A stretch of 64,000 nucleotides of DNA, taken from Rhodocyclaceae bacterium UBA5602. Its GTDB lineage: Bacteria; Pseudomonadota; Gammaproteobacteria; Burkholderiales; Rhodocyclaceae. The notes beneath the pieces were generated by a model. The model had not been told where the DNA came from, did no database searches, and worked only from the letters and a program-made list of their open reading frames with translations. Numbering within the stretch: the stretch's first letter is position 1; each line of letters opens with the position of its first letter. The stretch is taken from positions 46,345 through 110,344 of the forward strand of contig DILC01000044.1 of assembly GCA_002424865.1 (NCBI GenBank). Reading direction: 5' to 3'. Both the position numbers and the translations under genes were made by a program. This document shows, piece by piece, positions 62,878 to 64,000 of this stretch.

Positions 62878-63547
62878 AACACGCCAGCCACCCGCGGCCA
62901 TCTTTTTTGATCTGGATGGCACCCTGGCTGACACCGCGCCGGATCTCGCCGGTGCGCTCAACCGCTTACGCGCTGAACGCAACCTGCTCCCCCTGCCTTT
63001 ATCCACCCTGCGTCCATTTGTTTCTGCTGGCGCGAGAGGCCTGCTTGCCGCAGGCTTGAGCCTGCAACCCACCGATAGCGGCTACCCCGCCGCACAAGCC
63101 CGTTTTCTAGCGCTGTACGAACAACACATTGACGACAAAACGCAACTATTCGATGGCATGGCGGAATGTCTGGATCACCTCGACAATATTGGCTTACCTT
63201 GGGGCATCGTCACCAACAAAGCGTTGCGTTTCGCCCAGCCTTTGATAGAAGGCTTGAATTTAACGCACCGCACGGCTTGCCTGATTGGCGGAGATAGCAC
63301 CCCCAACCCCAAACCACACCCCGCCCCCCTGCGCCTGGCAGCTGAAATCGCCCAAGTGCCTCCTGAACAATGCCTTTATATTGGCGACGATGAGCGCGAC
63401 ATCATCGCCGCCCAGGCAGCTAGCATGACCGCCGTTGCTGCCGCCTGGGGCTACCTGGGGAACGAGACACCACTTGCAAACTGGAATGCAGACCTCATCT
63501 TCTCCACACCGCAAGATATTTTGCGCTTTATCTCACCAAATCGTTAG
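62870..63547 (+). CDS. gph: Phosphoglycolate phosphatase (HAD family)
   Basis: 225 residues. HAD motif I IFFDLDGTLADTAPDLAGAL, motif II GIVTNKALRF, motif III NPKPHPAPL and motif IV CLYIGDDERDIIAAQAA. It removes 2-phosphoglycolate; relatives also act on other small phosphates. ubiG-gph is a common betaproteobacterial pair. It overlaps ubiG. Confidence 0.94.
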   Translation: MNKTRQPPAAIFFDLDGTLADTAPDLAGALNRLRAERNLLPLPLSTLRPFVSAGARGLLAAGLSLQPTDSGYPAAQARFLALYEQHIDDKTQLFDGMAECLDHLDNIGLPWGIVTNKALRFAQPLIEGLNLTHRTACLIGGDSTPNPKPHPAPLRLAAEIAQVPPEQCLYIGDDERDIIAAQAASMTAVAAAWGYLGNETPLANWNADLIFSTPQDILRFISPNR

Positions 63548-63642
63548 AATGCCCTCTTGTAATCTGCACTTCTAGCCACATCTGGAGTGCACAGCGTTGC
63601 AAAACCGTTGTAACCAAGGTAGCAAGCAAAGTAGCAACCACT

Positions 63643-64000
63643 GGGGGCGACATGGCTTCGACGTGGATCAAGAAGCAGAGCAGAGCATACCGTGGCCCGG
63701 GTCACCACGTAAATACAGCCGGAAACTAGTAAACGCCAACGACGAGCGTTTCGCTCTCGCCGCTTAATCCGGCGAGCGCCACAGCCACCTGCTCATAGGT
63801 GGTGCCGGGTCAAACCGGCTGTGGTGTCATTGATATGAGCTAAGGGTGCGTCTCGCTGCGCGGCGCCTCACGAAAAATCAGCAGACCGCGTGTTGCCAGT
63901 CTGTCCGTTGACGGGTAACGCGTTAAATCAAATAACGAGACTAAGTATGTAGGGCTGCCTGTGGAAGGTTTGCGGACGCGGGTTCAATTCCCGCCGCCTC
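63643..64000 (+). ncRNA. ssrA: Transfer-messenger RNA (tmRNA), 3' end just outside the window
   Basis: Rescues stalled ribosomes. The 5' end GGGGGCGACATGGCTTCGAC is followed by the tag frame GCCAACGACGAGCGTTTCGC TCTCGCCGCTTAA (63735-63767), coding ANDERFALAA. The 3' half contains GGTTCAATTCCCGCCGCCTC; the acceptor stem 5' GGGGGCG pairs with CGCCTCC. By that pairing, the discriminator base and CCA tail lie about 5 nt past the window edge. Confidence 0.95.

Overview
The window is a 64-kb piece of a betaproteobacterial chromosome, most like Burkholderiales or Nitrosomonadales. The evidence is the run tpiA-secG-tRNA-Leu-nuoA-to-nuoM, the clusters argD-argF-argG and rsmI/yraN-HIRAN-gmhA-BON lipoprotein-hldE(C), a DUF2788 gene, ubiG-gph, an RNase P RNA with a bacterial type-A core, and a tmRNA whose tag reads ANDERFALAA. 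I cannot name a genus. The cell respires (14-subunit complex I), can oxidise formate with NAD+, and appears to use pyrophosphate as an energy currency.

Layout. 1-11.9 kb (minus strand): the nuo operon, nuoA to the start of nuoM, preceded by tRNA-Leu(GAG), secG and tpiA. 13.8-17.7 kb (minus): pstSCAB phosphate transport with a Pho box and a perfect stem-loop after pstS. 17.8-25.3 kb (minus): tRNA-Leu(CAA), K+-independent H+-pyrophosphatase, PPi-dependent phosphofructokinase, adk, kdsB, a Trm112-like protein, lpxK and an ExbD/ExbB pair. 25.6-31.7 kb: xseA, rpsT, IS debris, tRNA-Val, a TAXI-type binding protein, ssb and an MFS transporter. 31.8-43.3 kb (mostly plus): uvrA, argDFG, DUF2788, ppnP, yajQ, a glutamine amidotransferase, a NUDIX hydrolase, a CobD/AmpE-like membrane protein and a thiolase. 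43.3-49.8 kb (minus): a mazF pseudogene, then fdsGBA-fdhD-fdsD. 50.4-55.1 kb: trpGDC without trpE, a glycine-zipper protein, CbiX, TerC and Usp. 55.2-58.6 kb (minus): rnpB, DUF3025, pyrC, rsmI. 58.6-64.0 kb (plus): yraN, a secreted HIRAN protein, gmhA, a BON lipoprotein, the heptose adenylyltransferase, an OmpA-type porin, ubiG, gph and ssrA.

How the genes work together. Complex I, the NAD+-linked formate dehydrogenase and the H+-pyrophosphatase all feed NADH or proton motive force. Pfp and HppA, back to back, link glycolysis to pyrophosphate. kdsB, lpxK, gmhA and hldE(C) supply lipopolysaccharide core and lipid A. The arg and trp clusters are amino-acid biosynthesis.

The most unusual feature is a family of short dispersed repeats (A-tract plus the 20-mer GTCGGCGCTGGCGAGACGGC). 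At least five clear copies and several degenerate ones occur in both orientations, in intergenic DNA and inside genes (lpxK, a DUF3025 gene and probably nuoG, trpC and an amidotransferase gene). The consensus has no stop codon in any of its six frames. One likely copy lies inside a roughly 20-residue extra segment of TrpC, and two direct copies bracket the mazF pseudogene. I do not recognise it as a described family.
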